Below are positions 1-8,957 of a DNA stretch of 64,000 bases, one piece after another (the first letter of the stretch is position 1; each line of letters starts with the position of its first letter). The notes beneath the pieces were generated by a model, which made no database searches, was not told the origin of the DNA, and saw nothing but the letters and a program-made list of their open reading frames with translations. A program made the translations under genes and the position numbers. Origin of the DNA: JBALVT01 sp045110675 (GTDB lineage Bacteria; Pseudomonadota; Gammaproteobacteria; Pseudomonadales; Halieaceae); contig JBGCGJ010000036.1 in the NCBI GenBank assembly GCA_045110675.1, positions 1 through 64,000 on the forward strand, read 5' to 3'.

Positions 1-767
1 CAGTATCCTATGACATAGAAGACCAGGTCGGTGTAATCACCTTAAATAACCCGCCTCTAAACTTACTCTCCCAGCAGGTCACTGACGAGCTGCTAGAACT
101 GGTCAGCGAAGTTGAAATTAACCTGCCACGCTCGCTGTTGATTCGGGCGGAAGGCAAGGCATTCTGTGGAGGCGCAGATGTCTCCCGCTTTACGGGCATG
201 ACCCCGGAACAAATCGGCTCTGAGCTAAAGGACTTCTTGGCCATTATCCAACGCATTGAAAGATTACCTATTCCTACCATCGCTGCTGTCCAAGGTGCTT
301 GTGCAGGAGGCGGCCTAGAAATCGTTTTGGCATTTGATCTAATATTTGCCGGACGAGGCGCTAAGTTTGCACAATCAGAGGCTGTGATCGGGGCCATTCC
401 ATTTGCCGGAGTAGCGCAAAGACTGGCCGAACGTGCAAATCCGGCAAAGGCTAAAGAAATTTATTATCACACGGGATTTTTCCCCGCAGAAAATTTTGAG
501 CACTGGGGCATCATCAACAAACTTTTCGATGATGACGCGCTAAATACGGCGTCTCTCAAAGAAGCCTCCCGACTCGCCAAGGGCCCAACCCAGGCTTACG
601 CTTACACCAAGCAAATCGTTAACAGTTATGCGGAAAAGGGCAAAGAAAACGCCGACGCCTTGACACTGAAATTCGGCGTTAATGTCTTCGAAACCAATGA
701 CTTCAATAATGGTGTTGCTTCGCTATTGAAAGATGGCCCAGGAAAAGCCACTTTTGAAGGGAAATAA
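1..767 (+). CDS. Enoyl-CoA hydratase/isomerase family protein (5' end cut by window)
   Basis: The reading frame is open from base 3, so the gene begins outside the window; an internal start near 138 would remove the N-terminal crotonase strand (VSYDIEDQVGVITLNNPP is visible). The first oxyanion loop is FCGGADV and the second is GACAGGGLEIV. The Glu of GGGLE and the Glu of SEAVIGAIP lie where the two catalytic glutamates of hydratases sit, so hydratase activity is plausible. Crotonase-fold enzymes act on 2-enoyl-CoA in cytosolic beta-oxidation. The exact substrate cannot be told. No downstream partner lies close: the next gene starts about 170 bp later. Confidence 0.88.
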   Translation, partial: VSYDIEDQVGVITLNNPPLNLLSQQVTDELLELVSEVEINLPRSLLIRAEGKAFCGGADVSRFTGMTPEQIGSELKDFLAIIQRIERLPIPTIAAVQGACAGGGLEIVLAFDLIFAGRGAKFAQSEAVIGAIPFAGVAQRLAERANPAKAKEIYYHTGFFPAENFEHWGIINKLFDDDALNTASLKEASRLAKGPTQAYAYTKQIVNSYAEKGKENADALTLKFGVNVFETNDFNNGVASLLKDGPGKATFEGK

Positions 768-935
768 ACAGTGCATCGATTACCGGTCACCAACAGACCA
801 TGAATTGTTGGCCTAAACTTGGATAATTCTCTTACTCAATGTGGTGCCCCGAAGGGGTGAAGGTCAGGTGTCCTAAAAAGTGATAGGATAGGAATCTACA
901 AGGATTCCACTGCTCCTAGCGCTAAGGCACACCAA

Positions 936-2270
936 ATGAAGCTTTTCCCTGCTAACATTCTCGCCAAGCTTCCAACATTTTTACTGACTCAATTTTTTGT
1001 CCTGTCGGCACTCGCTGAACCCGTTGCCGTTACCGCCAGTAGAATTATTGATGGGGTAGCAAACAAGCCATTGTTGCACAGCGCCGTCATTGTTGAAGAT
1101 CAGGTTATCACCAGTATCGTTGAGCTAGACGAGATACCCGCGGGAATCCAAGTCGTCGATCTCGGCGACGCTACTCTAATGCCCGGCATGATAGATGCCC
1201 ACACCCATCCCCTGCTCACCAGCGGCGACTACCAGAGCGACCATTTGAGCCAGAGTTCCGCCTATAAATCTCTGCGCGCTGCCGCGTTTCTTCAGGAGCT
1301 GTTGCGCGCCGGTTGGACTGGCATACGAGTCGCGGGCGATGGTGACGTCTTCTACGGTGACGTGGATATCAAACGGACTATTGAAGAGGGAGCCATCGTT
1401 GGGCCCCATATGGCCGTGGCCAGCCACTACCTGTCCATTACGGGGGGCGGCGGCGATCTGAACTATATATCACCTGAACAAACTCTCATTGCCGATGGGC
1501 TGGTCGTAGACGGTGTTGATGAAATACGCCGCGCTGTTCGAACGGAAATAAAATACGGATCCGACTGGATCAAGGTATTGGCCACTGGCGCTTATCTCTC
1601 AGTGGGAGACAGTCCGAAAAATGTCTCTTTTAGCCCTGAAGAATTTCAAGCAGTGGTTGACGAAGCAAATCGCCAGGGCGTGCCCGTTATGGCCCATGCA
1701 CACGCCACCGCAGGTATTAAACAAGCGGTGCTCGCCGGTGTCCGCAGTATTGAGCACGGCACCTTCCTGGACGACGAAGTCATCAATTTAATGGCCAAGC
1801 GCGAGGTATGGTTAATCCCCACAATCTACATTGGAGATTACTACGATGAGGAAGGCACACTAAGGGAGGACGAACGCAACGCCTACTACATCGAACACGA
1901 ACGCCCCACCTGGATCAAGTGGCTGACTAAGGCGCATAAAAAGGGCGTAAAGATTGGGGTTGGTCTCGATTTCGGTGCACAGGGCTACAAGCCCAATGTG
2001 TTCGCTCGAGAATTTGCAACACTGACCGAAATTGGGATGACCAACATGGAGGCCATTCAAGCAGGCACTCGAGTGAACGCTGAATTATTAGGTTGGGATG
2101 ATCGCCTGGGGACTCTGCAAGTGGGAAAATTGGCGGATATCATCGCCATTGAAGGCAACCCGCTTGAAGACATCAGCAAACTGGAATCCGTATCATTCGT
2201 AATGCTCGGCGGCAAAATCATCAAGTCTCCTGGCGAGTCTAAGCCAATTCCAGGCATGTTTATTCGCTAA
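936..2270 (+). CDS. Exported amidohydrolase family protein (imidazolonepropionase/prolidase-like)
   Basis: 444 aa. A Sec signal peptide covers about residues 1-27 and ends at SALA-EP, so the enzyme is probably periplasmic. Metal-site residues of the amidohydrolase superfamily are in order: HTH at 89-91 after strand 1, Lys213 (probable carbamylated lysine, WIKVLATGAY), His254/256 (MAHAHA), His274 (IEHGTF) and Asp345 (GLDFG). Members hydrolyse amide or related bonds, and the closest exported groups include Xaa-Pro dipeptidase-like enzymes. The substrate is not readable. The downstream COG2509 flavoprotein starts 5 bp after the stop, so the two are probably co-transcribed. Confidence 0.88.
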   Translation: MKLFPANILAKLPTFLLTQFFVLSALAEPVAVTASRIIDGVANKPLLHSAVIVEDQVITSIVELDEIPAGIQVVDLGDATLMPGMIDAHTHPLLTSGDYQSDHLSQSSAYKSLRAAAFLQELLRAGWTGIRVAGDGDVFYGDVDIKRTIEEGAIVGPHMAVASHYLSITGGGGDLNYISPEQTLIADGLVVDGVDEIRRAVRTEIKYGSDWIKVLATGAYLSVGDSPKNVSFSPEEFQAVVDEANRQGVPVMAHAHATAGIKQAVLAGVRSIEHGTFLDDEVINLMAKREVWLIPTIYIGDYYDEEGTLREDERNAYYIEHERPTWIKWLTKAHKKGVKIGVGLDFGAQGYKPNVFAREFATLTEIGMTNMEAIQAGTRVNAELLGWDDRLGTLQVGKLADIIAIEGNPLEDISKLESVSFVMLGGKIIKSPGESKPIPGMFIR

Positions 2271-2275
2271 CGACT

Positions 2276-3910
2276 ATGTTCCGACTCAACGAAATTAAAC
2301 TTCCGCTGAACCATACAGAGGAAGATTTGCGCGCGGCTATACTCGCCAAGCTTGACCTCGCAGACGCCGATCTGGTGAGCTTCACTGTTTTCAAACGCAG
2401 CTATGATGCGCGTAAAAAATCCAGAATAGAACTTGTCTATCAACTGGACATTGAACTCACTCAAAATGGCGAAGCAAGCATACTAACTGGCGAACTTGGC
2501 CCATCGACGATACGACCAAGTCCCGACACCAATTACTATTTCCCAATCCACGCCAGCGAAGACTTTCCAAAGGGCCAACAGCAACGACCCATCGTCATCG
2601 GGTTCGGACCCTGCGGTATTTTGTCAGCATTACTACTGGCACAAATGGGTCTTAAACCGATTGTGTTGGAACGTGGTCGAGACGTACGCAAACGCACCAG
2701 GGATACCTGGGGGTTTTGGCGTAACCGAAAGCTGGACGTTCAGTCCAACGTACAATATGGCGAAGGTGGTGCAGGCACTTTTTCAGACGGAAAGCTGTAT
2801 AGCCAGGTGAAAGACAGGCGGCATCTGGGCAGGAAAGTGATCGCCGAGTTTATTAAGGCTGGCGCACCCGAAGAAATTCGCTACGTGAGCAAACCGCACA
2901 TAGGTACCTTTAAACTGGTGACTATGGTTGAATCCATGCGGGCGGAGATAGTGCGCCTGGGTGGAGAAATACGTTTTGAGCAAAAAGTCGAATCAATTCA
3001 TCGCGAAGTCAACGATCTGGGTGAGGGCCAGGTCACGGGGCTGACCCTTGAAAGTGGCGACAACATCTCGTGCAGGCATGTGGTTCTGGCCATCGGGCAC
3101 AGCGCCCGAGACAGCTTCCAGATGTTGTTGGATCGAGGTGTCTACATCGAACCCAAACCTTTCTCGATTGGTTTCCGTATCGAGCATCCACAATCTGTCA
3201 TAGACAAAGCGCGCTTTGGAGATCAGGCCGGGCACCCTATTCTGGGAGCAGCCGATTACAAATTGGTTCACCACTGCAAGAATGGTCGCAGCGTTTACAG
3301 CTTTTGTATGTGTCCAGGTGGCACCGTCGTAGCCGCCGCATCGGAGGAAGGCCTATTGGTAACCAATGGCATGTCCCAGTATTCCAGAAATGAACGAAAC
3401 GCCAATTCGGCCATCGTTGTGGGAATTGACCCTGAACGGGATTATCCGCAACACGTTTTGGCCGGCATCGACTTGCAACGGCAATTGGAAGCTCGCGCCT
3501 TCGAAATAGGAGGATCCAACTACAACGCACCGGCACAGCTGGTGGGAGATTTTCTCGCCGATAGAACCTCCACTGAATTGGCCTCCGTTGAACCCTCTTA
3601 CAAACCCGGGGTCTCTCTGGCAGACCTCTCCGAGACTCTGCCAGATTTCGCCATCAAGGCGATTCGCGAAGCCATCGTCGCTTTTGACAAGCAAATAAAA
3701 GGTTTCGCCATGGCCGATGCCATTCTCACCGGCGTAGAGACCAGAACCTCTTCACCTATTTGCATTAAACGCGGCGGAGATTTTCAGAGTGTTAATACAC
3801 GAGGACTTTTTCCCGCGGGAGAAGGCGCCGGTTATGCGGGAGGCATTTTATCCGCTGGCATAGACGGTATAAAGGTGGCCGAGGCTCTGGCCCAGGACTT
3901 GTTGAAGTAG
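2276..3910 (+). CDS. NAD(P)/FAD-dependent dehydrogenase, COG2509 family
   Basis: 544 aa, the usual length for this family. The first about 100 residues form the family's small N-terminal domain. The FAD-binding Rossmann motif GFGPCG is at 109-114, with the acidic strand end VLERG after it. A second glycine-rich stretch, QYGEGGAGTFSDGKLYS, follows, and the C-terminus has LFPAGEGAGYAGGI, the FAD-closing motif. The family is widespread in bacteria but its substrate is unknown. It overlaps no neighbour but follows the amidohydrolase by 5 bp and converges with the patatin gene, with 3 bp between the stops. Confidence 0.87.
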   Translation: MFRLNEIKLPLNHTEEDLRAAILAKLDLADADLVSFTVFKRSYDARKKSRIELVYQLDIELTQNGEASILTGELGPSTIRPSPDTNYYFPIHASEDFPKGQQQRPIVIGFGPCGILSALLLAQMGLKPIVLERGRDVRKRTRDTWGFWRNRKLDVQSNVQYGEGGAGTFSDGKLYSQVKDRRHLGRKVIAEFIKAGAPEEIRYVSKPHIGTFKLVTMVESMRAEIVRLGGEIRFEQKVESIHREVNDLGEGQVTGLTLESGDNISCRHVVLAIGHSARDSFQMLLDRGVYIEPKPFSIGFRIEHPQSVIDKARFGDQAGHPILGAADYKLVHHCKNGRSVYSFCMCPGGTVVAAASEEGLLVTNGMSQYSRNERNANSAIVVGIDPERDYPQHVLAGIDLQRQLEARAFEIGGSNYNAPAQLVGDFLADRTSTELASVEPSYKPGVSLADLSETLPDFAIKAIREAIVAFDKQIKGFAMADAILTGVETRTSSPICIKRGGDFQSVNTRGLFPAGEGAGYAGGILSAGIDGIKVAEALAQDLLK

Positions 3911-3913
3911 CGC

Positions 3914-5593
3914 CTAATCGATTTTCCTTGAACCGTGGGCTCCGTATTTTAAAAACAGTGGGTGAAATACTCGCAAGTTGACCCAGGTAATACCCGCACC
4001 CAACATCCCAAGCGCCACGGTCACTCCCAGCGGCCTCATGATAACGGCCATACGCTTCCGCCACCGCTTTAGCACCGGCACTTGATCGAGCTGTTCAACA
4101 ATCCGTGCGTTCTGACTGAAGGTGATACCGACAAGCACCAAAGCAATGAGCGCTACCCATGCCTGTGTGGGAATAGGCGGCATAAAATACAGCAAAACCC
4201 CCAGCAATACTGCGGGTATGATCATCGGTAAAAAAATAATCACATAAGGTAAGAGCTTGCCGAGATAAAACACTTTCAAAAACTGGTGAGACCCTACCTC
4301 AAGGGCAAGAAAAAGACGCTCGCGATCCACTTCGGTTTCAAACAATTCCCTGATCGAAGAAAAACCCCAGTCGCCTTTCTGCAAATCTCCACGAAGTTTT
4401 TCTCCACTCAATCGGTAGCCGTAATCCATCAGTGCCATGGCCTCGATATCAGAAAAAGGGTCCAGGTGCGTTCTTCTTGTGTTAAGCGCCTTTGCGAGCC
4501 GAACGGCCTTCACAGAGGCAGAAGACTGCAGTGCGTCTCCCAGTGAAAATACCAAGTAATTTTCAGGGCTGAGTTGGGCGAGTTCGTCGAGCAGCTCATT
4601 GCGTATACGATCCATCATGATTTCATTGGCACGCATGGCGACATTGTGAATCCGTTCATCCGGGCTAGCCTGCCAGCTGAGCAGGTCTGATGCATCACTG
4701 CAGATAAAATGCGTACAGCCATCTTCATATAGCGATACCAGGCCCTGATTGTCGAACACCCCTCCATCGACCAGGCGCACCACCATCTCCTCTCCAGATT
4801 GATCACGATACAATCCCGGCAAACTGAAGGGGTCTAACAGACCGGGAACACAACAGGATGCAGCGACGGCGTCTGCCACGCTAATACGACTTAGGCCGAT
4901 TCGCTGTTGTGGCGTCAGTGTGGTGTCAGTCAAAGTGAGTCTTTTGAGCAAAGGCATGGTGCCCATGCCGCCCATATTAGCCGCTACCGGAAATTCGCCT
5001 AAGTAGTCAGCCGTGAACTGAAACAGGTGGCCGGTGTTTAAGGCTGTGGAGTTGATGATCAATTTCGGAATGGCAAAATAGCCGGGGGAATCTATCGCTG
5101 CGCTATCGAACACCGGACGAATAGATAATTCGCAGAGCCAATTATCTGGGTCGCCAGTGATCGGGGTGTAAAAGTATTCGTTAAACAGCTGTGCCAAGCG
5201 CATCGTCGATGTGATTTTGTCGTTCAGCATGCGCGCGTTTTCTCGCCCATCGGCAAAAGTAATCAGACGAAGGTTATGTTGCTGAGCCAATAAAAACTCC
5301 CCCTCCAACTCGCGGATTAACAAACGAAAACCCTCTGCATTCGGCTTGAGTTGATCCTCTCGCTTGCCCTCCAACAACTGCTTCAATTTGAGATAGTAAA
5401 ACGCGCCAATAATTGAGCCACCCGAGACGGTGGAGATCACAGAAACATGCCGCAACACATCTTGCTCTGCCAGCCTTGCCAGCACACCGACGTGAAACAG
5501 TGCTGCGCGAAAACCGCCGCCAGAAAGTGCAAGACCCAGCTTGCCATTCCTGGCTCCGTCGATGGAAAAACTCGCGGTGTTCAATTCGTTCAT
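3914..5593 (-). CDS. Patatin-like phospholipase with C-terminal membrane segments
   Basis: 559 aa from the ATG at 5593. A longer in-frame GTG start at 5689 exists but would overlap the start of the divergent gene. The patatin oxyanion loop is SGGGFR (24-29). The nucleophile region is SGGS (57-60, Ser60) followed by IIGA, a variant of the usual GxSxG, and the catalytic Asp lies in DGG (Asp276). After the catalytic domain come three predicted membrane helices (about 449-471, 476-493, 521-539), which would anchor this acyl hydrolase to the inner membrane. Patatins cleave acyl chains from phospholipids or related lipids. It is divergent from the CehA/McbA gene, with about 90 bp between starts. 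Confidence 0.85.
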   Translation of the reverse strand: MNELNTASFSIDGARNGKLGLALSGGGFRAALFHVGVLARLAEQDVLRHVSVISTVSGGSIIGAFYYLKLKQLLEGKREDQLKPNAEGFRLLIRELEGEFLLAQQHNLRLITFADGRENARMLNDKITSTMRLAQLFNEYFYTPITGDPDNWLCELSIRPVFDSAAIDSPGYFAIPKLIINSTALNTGHLFQFTADYLGEFPVAANMGGMGTMPLLKRLTLTDTTLTPQQRIGLSRISVADAVAASCCVPGLLDPFSLPGLYRDQSGEEMVVRLVDGGVFDNQGLVSLYEDGCTHFICSDASDLLSWQASPDERIHNVAMRANEIMMDRIRNELLDELAQLSPENYLVFSLGDALQSSASVKAVRLAKALNTRRTHLDPFSDIEAMALMDYGYRLSGEKLRGDLQKGDWGFSSIRELFETEVDRERLFLALEVGSHQFLKVFYLGKLLPYVIIFLPMIIPAVLLGVLLYFMPPIPTQAWVALIALVLVGITFSQNARIVEQLDQVPVLKRWRKRMAVIMRPLGVTVALGMLGAGITWVNLRVFHPLFLKYGAHGSRKID

Positions 5594-5683
5594 TTCAGCA
5601 GATGATATTGAGACTAAGTGGTAAGATGCGTCGTATTCTACACGTGGATCAGGTGATAGGGGGATAGGGAAATAAGGAGACCT

Positions 5684-8299
5684 ATGCACAAGTATTTGCT
5701 GCCGGCGCTGGCCCTACTGTGTATTGAAGGGGTCGCGGCAGGCAAGGCGCCAACCGCTATTCGATTATCCGCTAGTAATGTGGCGCAGCTGCAACCCCAG
5801 GGGCCAGACGCGATAGCGGGAATCGGAGATTGGTTGCTGAGTAACGGCACCTTATGCGCCACCGTCAGTGATATCGAACACGAAACAGGGTTTAACACCT
5901 GGGGCGGCGCATTGATCGATGTCTATCACTGTGCCCTCAATGACGACCAGTGGCCCTTACAACACGCTTTACCCAATCTCAATAAGGACAAGCCACTGAG
6001 ACCAGAAACAATTTCTGCGTCCCGCGGTGACACCCAGGCAAGCATCACCGTGACGTCGCGGGGATACGGTCTCAACCTGACAAGCGAATACCGGGTTGAT
6101 CTCGAACACCCAAGCCAACTGGTAATCGATCACGAACTCATCCGAACTGGCGAGGGAGAAGCTGTCACCATGTTTGGTTTGCTGGTTCTGCATCCCCACT
6201 TGAGTATGACACCTTACTCAATCGCCACTGAAGACGCGCAGTTTAGCCAGGGTTTCGAATTTGAATCTCTGGATCGGACTGATCGATTGGCAATGGTCAA
6301 AGCCATGAATCCCGCCGACCTGCATGTCCTGGTTGGGAGAGAGCCTGTCAGCCCTATTAGCTATGGAATACGATTGGAGCAAGCCGAACTGATCAAGGAG
6401 GACGGCCAACCCAGACCGCTACCCCGCTTTCAATTAACCGACCCCACCTACAGCTTTCAGGGAGTTCTGAGCAGACCTCCCTGGATAGGAGGCGAGGGAA
6501 AGTTGGGCCTGACGGAGTTTGCGCAAAGCCGCTTAATGGACTTGAAAGCCGGAGAGATTCTCAAGGTAAGACAGCGAATATACCTGGGCAAACAGGCGGA
6601 TGTCGCCTCGGTGACGGACCAAATCTATACCGGCCCCGTCATTCATGGGGAATTGAGCACTGACGATGCTGTCATTCACATTGAGGATACCGAGGGTAAT
6701 CCGACCACCAGTATACGTGCCGGTAAAGACAAGCAGTTCTCGGCGCGGTTACCCGCCGACACAAACGGTGTGAACCTTCGCGTGAACACACCTTGGGGGG
6801 AAACCAAACTCGAAACCTCGACGAGAGGAAAAACCCGTAAACAACTGGATATTGATACGGAGCAAGAACAGTCCTTTGTGGTACTTCCCAAGTCTGGGCC
6901 AATGCGACTGGTGTTTAAAGGCATTGGCAATACCGCCGACCCCGATTTCACGGACGACTTGCTAGACTTCAAGATTGATGGAGCGGTCCTTCGCGACGTT
7001 CACGCCGCCAACTATGTCTCTCTGGCGGGCATTGCCTCCGATGAGTTCATCGTCGCGCTTCGTCCGGGGAAATATCAGGTCTATGCCACACGGGGCATGT
7101 CTTACAACGTCACCACTACAGAGATTGAGGTTCTCCCCGGTGAGACGGTCATTTTGAACATCGATGCGCCTATGCGCGAGATTGCTGCAGAGAATTGGCT
7201 GGCTGCGGATTTTCACGTACACGCTGCGCCTAGTTTTGACTCCGCCCTTCCGATCAATGATCGCTTGAGAAGCTTCGTCGCTCAGGGCAGTGATGTGTTG
7301 GTCGCCACAGAGCACAACGTACTGGTGGACTATAAGAGTCGAGTTTCCGAGCTGGGCCTGGACGCGTCGCTCTCGGTCATCAACGGCCTGGAGCTCACCG
7401 GCATGGCACGCACGGAGGTCACGCCTTTCACCAACGGCCACCTAAACGTTTTTCCGACTCAGGCCAAGCCCCGAGCGTTTTCCGGTGGCCTCCCGCGTCA
7501 TGAGGGCCTCCGCCTGAGAGATGTATACCAAAATATTCGCGCAGCGTTCGGAAACGCGTTGGTGCAACTGAACCATCCGCGCCTATCGGACCCGCTGGAC
7601 GTAGACGGGGACAATTCTTACTTTGAGCATTTGCTCAGCGGGACAGCCTATGATTACACACAGCCATTGAGCTCTCCTGCAAATCAATCACTGATCGAGA
7701 GAGATCGCGCCAGTGGCCTGCGGGATCTGGACTTTGATCTTATGGAAATCGCCAACGGCAGTGATTATCAATCTTACGAAGTCATGAAACTCGACTGGTT
7801 TTCTCTACTCGATCAGGGTGAGAAAATTTTCGGCAGCGCCAATAGTGACAGCCACGGGCGCAGTCAACTCGTGACCATCCCACAAAATTTCGTCCAAGCC
7901 TCTCTACCCTTCGACGAAGGCCAATTTATTGAATCGGTGCGATCGGGGGCACTGTTTGGTACAACGGGCCCATTTCTGGAAGTCCATGCTAGCGGGCCAA
8001 ATCTGCCGCGAGTGGAACCAGGAGGAACCGTAGCCACTCGCGAATTTACACTTAGCGTCCATGTGACTGCGGCTAGTTGGGTACCCATTGAAAACCTGTC
8101 AATCTACATCAATGGTGTGGTCCACCATCAACAAAAAATTTCCAGGGGAGAAACAGTGAATCTCCCGGTCAATATGGAACAGGATGGGTATATCCTGGTC
8201 GAGGTTACTGGCGCCGCCGATTATTTATATTCGGTCATAGCCCCCAACTTCACACCCTTTGCCTTCAGCAATCCAATATTTGTTGAAACAGAACAGTAG
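5684..8299 (+). CDS. CehA/McbA family metallohydrolase (exported, PHP-type domain)
   Basis: 871 aa. The ATG has a strong ribosome site (AAGGAG, 7 bp upstream). The signal peptide is about 1-19 (LLPALALLCIEGVAAG). The first about 500 residues are a beta-rich domain including a carboxypeptidase-regulatory-like stretch. The C-terminal part is a PHP-like metal domain with DFHVH near residue 508, TEHN near 541 and NSDSHGRS near 718, all probable metal ligands. CehA/McbA enzymes include carbaryl hydrolases, but most members are uncharacterised and the real substrate here is unknown. Location is probably periplasmic. Confidence 0.82.
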   Translation: MHKYLLPALALLCIEGVAAGKAPTAIRLSASNVAQLQPQGPDAIAGIGDWLLSNGTLCATVSDIEHETGFNTWGGALIDVYHCALNDDQWPLQHALPNLNKDKPLRPETISASRGDTQASITVTSRGYGLNLTSEYRVDLEHPSQLVIDHELIRTGEGEAVTMFGLLVLHPHLSMTPYSIATEDAQFSQGFEFESLDRTDRLAMVKAMNPADLHVLVGREPVSPISYGIRLEQAELIKEDGQPRPLPRFQLTDPTYSFQGVLSRPPWIGGEGKLGLTEFAQSRLMDLKAGEILKVRQRIYLGKQADVASVTDQIYTGPVIHGELSTDDAVIHIEDTEGNPTTSIRAGKDKQFSARLPADTNGVNLRVNTPWGETKLETSTRGKTRKQLDIDTEQEQSFVVLPKSGPMRLVFKGIGNTADPDFTDDLLDFKIDGAVLRDVHAANYVSLAGIASDEFIVALRPGKYQVYATRGMSYNVTTTEIEVLPGETVILNIDAPMREIAAENWLAADFHVHAAPSFDSALPINDRLRSFVAQGSDVLVATEHNVLVDYKSRVSELGLDASLSVINGLELTGMARTEVTPFTNGHLNVFPTQAKPRAFSGGLPRHEGLRLRDVYQNIRAAFGNALVQLNHPRLSDPLDVDGDNSYFEHLLSGTAYDYTQPLSSPANQSLIERDRASGLRDLDFDLMEIANGSDYQSYEVMKLDWFSLLDQGEKIFGSANSDSHGRSQLVTIPQNFVQASLPFDEGQFIESVRSGALFGTTGPFLEVHASGPNLPRVEPGGTVATREFTLSVHVTAASWVPIENLSIYINGVVHHQQKISRGETVNLPVNMEQDGYILVEVTGAADYLYSVIAPNFTPFAFSNPIFVETEQ

Positions 8300-8387
8300 G
8301 GACCGCGGTGAACATTGCCAGCACAGCATGCATTTACGATAATATTCATCCAATACACCACATCATAAACACCTGAAGGCCTACCAC

Positions 8388-8924
8388 ATGTCATCTTTGC
8401 AAGATCAGCTGCTCAAAGCAGGCGTCGTCGACAAAAAGAAAGCAAAGGAGATTAAGAAAGAACAGCGCAAGCAGGCCAAGCAGCAGCCCAAGGGGCATGC
8501 ACAAGTAGACGAGGCCAAGGAGCAGGCAAGACTCGCCCGGGAGAAGAAATCTGAAAACGACCGGCAAATAAACAAAGAACTACAAGCTCAAGCGGAGAAA
8601 AAGGCGATTCAAGCGCAAATTGTTCAACTCATCAACGTGAACAAAATCAATCGCAGTGGCGGTGACATTGCCCATCAATTCACCGATGGAAAAAAGATTA
8701 AGAAACTTTATATTACTGCCGAATTACAACAACAACTTATTAAAGGCCAAATCGCTATCACAAGATTGGGGGAAAACTATGAATTGGTTCCCGCCCCGGT
8801 CGCCGAGAAAATTCAACAGCGCAACGAATCTGCGATTGTATTGCTCAACCAAAAAGGCAATCAGGAAATCGACGAAGACGATCCCTATGCAGACTATCAA
8901 ATTCCCGACGACTTGATGTGGTAA
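8388..8924 (+). CDS. yaiL: DUF2058 family protein (YaiL-like)
   Basis: 178 aa, typical length. It opens with SLQDQLLKAGVVDKKKAK, the family hallmark, followed by a long, highly charged Lys/Gln/Glu helix (about 12-70) and a compact C-terminal domain ending in an acidic DEDDPYADYQIPDD tail. The family is described as nucleoid- or polysome-associated, with no defined molecular role. The acyl-CoA carboxylase gene starts 33 bp downstream on the same strand, so co-transcription is possible but a functional link is not evident. Confidence 0.9.
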   Translation: MSSLQDQLLKAGVVDKKKAKEIKKEQRKQAKQQPKGHAQVDEAKEQARLAREKKSENDRQINKELQAQAEKKAIQAQIVQLINVNKINRSGGDIAHQFTDGKKIKKLYITAELQQQLIKGQIAITRLGENYELVPAPVAEKIQQRNESAIVLLNQKGNQEIDEDDPYADYQIPDDLMW

Positions 8925-8957
8925 ATCGCTCGGTAAAGAAACTATAGGAATAACACA

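Noticed and set aside
138..767. Enoyl-CoA hydratase starting at an internal ATT at 138
   Set aside because: The frame is open to the left edge and the upstream residues form the expected N-terminal crotonase strand, so the gene is simply cut by the window.
860..935. Terminator from GCCCCGAAGGGG upstream of the amidohydrolase
   Set aside because: The stem is only four to five bases with no T-run, so it is too weak to call.
5594..5689. Extended patatin N-terminus starting at 5689
   Set aside because: It would use GTG inside the start region of the divergent gene and adds residues unlike patatins.
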